Below are positions 62,099-64,000 of a stretch of DNA of 64,000 nt, piece after piece. The stretch lies in NCBI GenBank assembly GCA_023055425.1, contig JALGPY010000006.1, positions 74,432,127 to 74,496,126 on the forward strand. Direction: 5' to 3'. Source of the stretch: Linanthus parryae. Lineage: Eukaryota > Streptophyta > Magnoliopsida > Ericales > Polemoniaceae. A program made the position numbers and the translations under genes. Position 1 is the stretch's first letter. Each line of letters begins with the position of its first letter. The notes beneath the pieces were generated by a model. It was not told the origin of the DNA. It ran no database searches and saw only the letters and a list, made by a program, of their open reading frames with translations.

Positions 62099-63741
62099 GT
62101 GGTATCAGAGCCACAGGTCGTAGAGCCCAACGTAGTTTATGTGTTACGATTTTGTTGTTTTTCACCTATAATTGTTAATTATTGCATTAAAACGACAAAT
62201 TAAGCATATTAGATGCAACTTGTATATTTATTCAACTCAAAATAAGATCCAATCTTACATAAGGATGTAGAGAATTGGTGAGTTTTGGGAACTTCTTGAT
62301 GTGAGAAATTTTAGGATCTAAGATCTAGGGTTTGGGTACAAATTGGAAAGAAGTATTCAATTTGGAAACGTTTTGGACTTGGGGAACAAGGAAGAAGTTG
62401 TTTTGGAAACAACTACCATAGAGGATCGCCCCCCTAGGGACGACTCCTAGGCTTCCTTGCCGCCCAAGCCAAAGGAGATGCAGGACTAGGCGGTTCAGCC
62501 GACCCCACAAGTTGGTCCGACCGGCCTAAGCTCGGCCCGGGCGGCTCCAAGGGGTTCGGCCACTTGTTTGGTTGGGCCTCTTGGACCGTTTTGACCCTAG
62601 TGATCCTAAAATCAATTAAAATTAACTAAGCGCGTTAAAATTGGATTTTAACTGTTTATGTGTTTTTACATGGCAATTGGATATGGCCTTAGATGTGGTT
62701 TGATGTGGATGTTTTATTTTTGTGGTTCGGTTTACGGCCTGCGAGCTGATCAATTTGATGTAATAATAATTACGGTTTACGGCCTGCGAGCCAGTATTTT
62801 TTCTCAACCTGTGAGATTTATTTTATTTAGTATAGATAATACTAGATAGAATAGATGATAGTCAAGATTGAAGAAAAGAAGCCCAAAGAATTAAAGGAGC
62901 CACAATATAGAGCATGGAACATTCCACAAGGCTATAGAGGATGGACCAAAAGATGGAGGCACATGGAGATGAGCTTGCTATTTTAGGGTTCATAGATATT
63001 CTCATTGGCTTAAGAATATCTTACTCTAGGAGGCCATATCCACATCACGTTTTTTTTTTTTTTTTTTTTTTTTTTTGTGGTTTTTTTACTTTATTGTCTT
63101 ATTATTGTCGTTGGTGGAAGATGATGCATGCAATAATAAGATTATTAACAACCCGGATCTTTTTACCCAACTCAAATAAGTAGATCAGTTGATATGACTC
63201 AACAAAATAATTGAATGAAAGAAAAATCCCTCAAAAGTGAAATATTACGTTTGCCTTCTAGTTACTTAAACACTCATCACAAATCGATTAATCAATCTCG
63301 TGCGTGCCAAAGTAGGGCGACTTGATTCATCATTATGTGGTGCGATGGCACATGCAATTCTCTTCCTATGATCCTTAGAGGAAGAGGTTGGACGTAACTA
63401 GGTATTTTTAAAAAGGATTAAAAGCCTAGAGGCATCCAATTGGGATTATCTATATTGATAGATAAATAAAGAGTTTTTTGCCCAATTGAACCAAGAATTG
63501 CATGTGATGCAATTGGAATTGTTCCTACCTAAATAACTAACTTTTGGGTGACTTGTCAAAGCAAGCTCAAAAGGAAGTGAAATATGGTTCTTGGCCCACT
63601 AGAAGTTATAATGATATTTTCTGCATTAATATCTTGAGGGTTATATCCGAGAAAAATATTGGGAGCTATGTATGACAATTTAAGTCCTTGTTAAATATAG
63701 TTATACGTCACAATACTTTGCATAAATTGTGTTGAATACCC
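62099..63741 (+). other. Copia-3 primer site and untranslated leader
   Basis: TGGTATCAGAGCCACA at 62100-62115 (initiator Met). The following 1.6 kb matches the Copia-2 leader (for example GGTTTACGGCCTGCGAGC and CGTGCGTGCCAAAG) and has a poly-T run at 63051-63076. Non-coding. Confidence 0.8.
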
Positions 63742-64000
63742 ATGGAATTATACAAACGAAACGCGACTTTATGTCCTTAAGACGGAAAAGCTGCCTGGAA
63801 TCTATTTTCTAGACTGGCATAAAATCGAGAATTATTCTCAAATAAAAAAAATGTTATACATAGTAGAACATAAAGTTCTCCTTCCACCAACTTTTAATAA
63901 CACTAAAAGGCCTAATGAAAGGAACATCAAAGAATGGTTCTTTGGATGTAACTTGCCTCATGTCAAATGCCATGATCTCTGAGCTTTGGTAGCAAGATGA
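63742..64000 (+). pseudogene. Copia-3 gag remnant, runs off window
   Basis: From an ATG at 63742 the sequence aligns with Copia-2 gag from 42338. Recognisable pieces in shifting frames include EKLPGIYFLDW and MLYIVEH, the counterparts of DKLSGTNFLDW and LYAIEEH. Several stops. The rest of the element lies to the right of the window. Confidence 0.7.

Overview
This window is nuclear DNA from a flowering plant, most likely a eudicot. It holds spliced plant-type genes of the 12-oxophytodienoate reductase (OPR) family with GT..AG introns, and most of the remaining sequence is nested plant transposable elements (Ty1/copia, Ty3/gypsy-Tat, LINE, MULE, mariner, Helitron, MITE). Nothing bacterial, organellar or viral was seen. 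The species cannot be named from the sequence alone.

Layout. (1) 1-480: first exon and TATA box of an OPR gene whose other exons lie left of the window (minus strand). (2) 490-23086: one old copia element on the minus strand with a 130-bp LTR. It is cut by a 3.26-kb solo-LTR-like insertion (1329-4588, itself holding a MITE at 1592-2048) and by a complete 15.1-kb gypsy element (5896-21013, TSD ATAGT). (3) 23087-25250: microsatellite, unassigned sequence and a decayed LINE. (4) 25478-33613: two tandem OPR copies on the minus strand. Copy A is a pseudogene without exon 1. Copy B has five exons and is nearly intact. A short Helitron lies inside copy A and another beyond copy B. (5) 34433-54325: a Mutator-like transposon (MULE) with a perfect 9-bp TSD (GTTTAACAG). 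Its left terminal inverted repeat was hit by a copia element (34454-48731, TSD TACCC), whose 3' untranslated region was hit by an Angela/BARE-like copia element (39233-47718, TSD ATTTG). (6) 54335-59276: a small acidic ORF with a plant-like promoter, then a mariner-like transposase remnant split by a second solo-LTR-like element (56413-58795, TSD ACTAG). (7) 59277-64000: 5' LTR (interrupted by another LTR of the same family), leader and decayed gag of a further Angela-like copia that runs off the right edge.

The most notable object is the gypsy element. It has Tat-type architecture: gag-protease, RT, two RNase H domains and integrase in one plus-strand frame with only three stop codons, followed by an array of 54-bp tandem repeats. 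On the opposite strand, between pol and the 3' LTR, lies an open five-exon gene (about 1,321 codons, 15382-19661) encoding a plant mobile domain (PMD) protein with acidic middle exons and a C-terminal coiled coil. The LTRs are nearly identical (4 substitutions and one 2-bp indel seen), so the insertion is recent.

The host story is an OPR cluster of at least three same-strand genes whose members are decaying to different degrees while transposons accumulate around them. OPRs are FMN-dependent reductases of oxylipin/jasmonate-type enones. These copies resemble the cytosolic OPR1/2 subgroup, with no visible peroxisomal SRL-type end.
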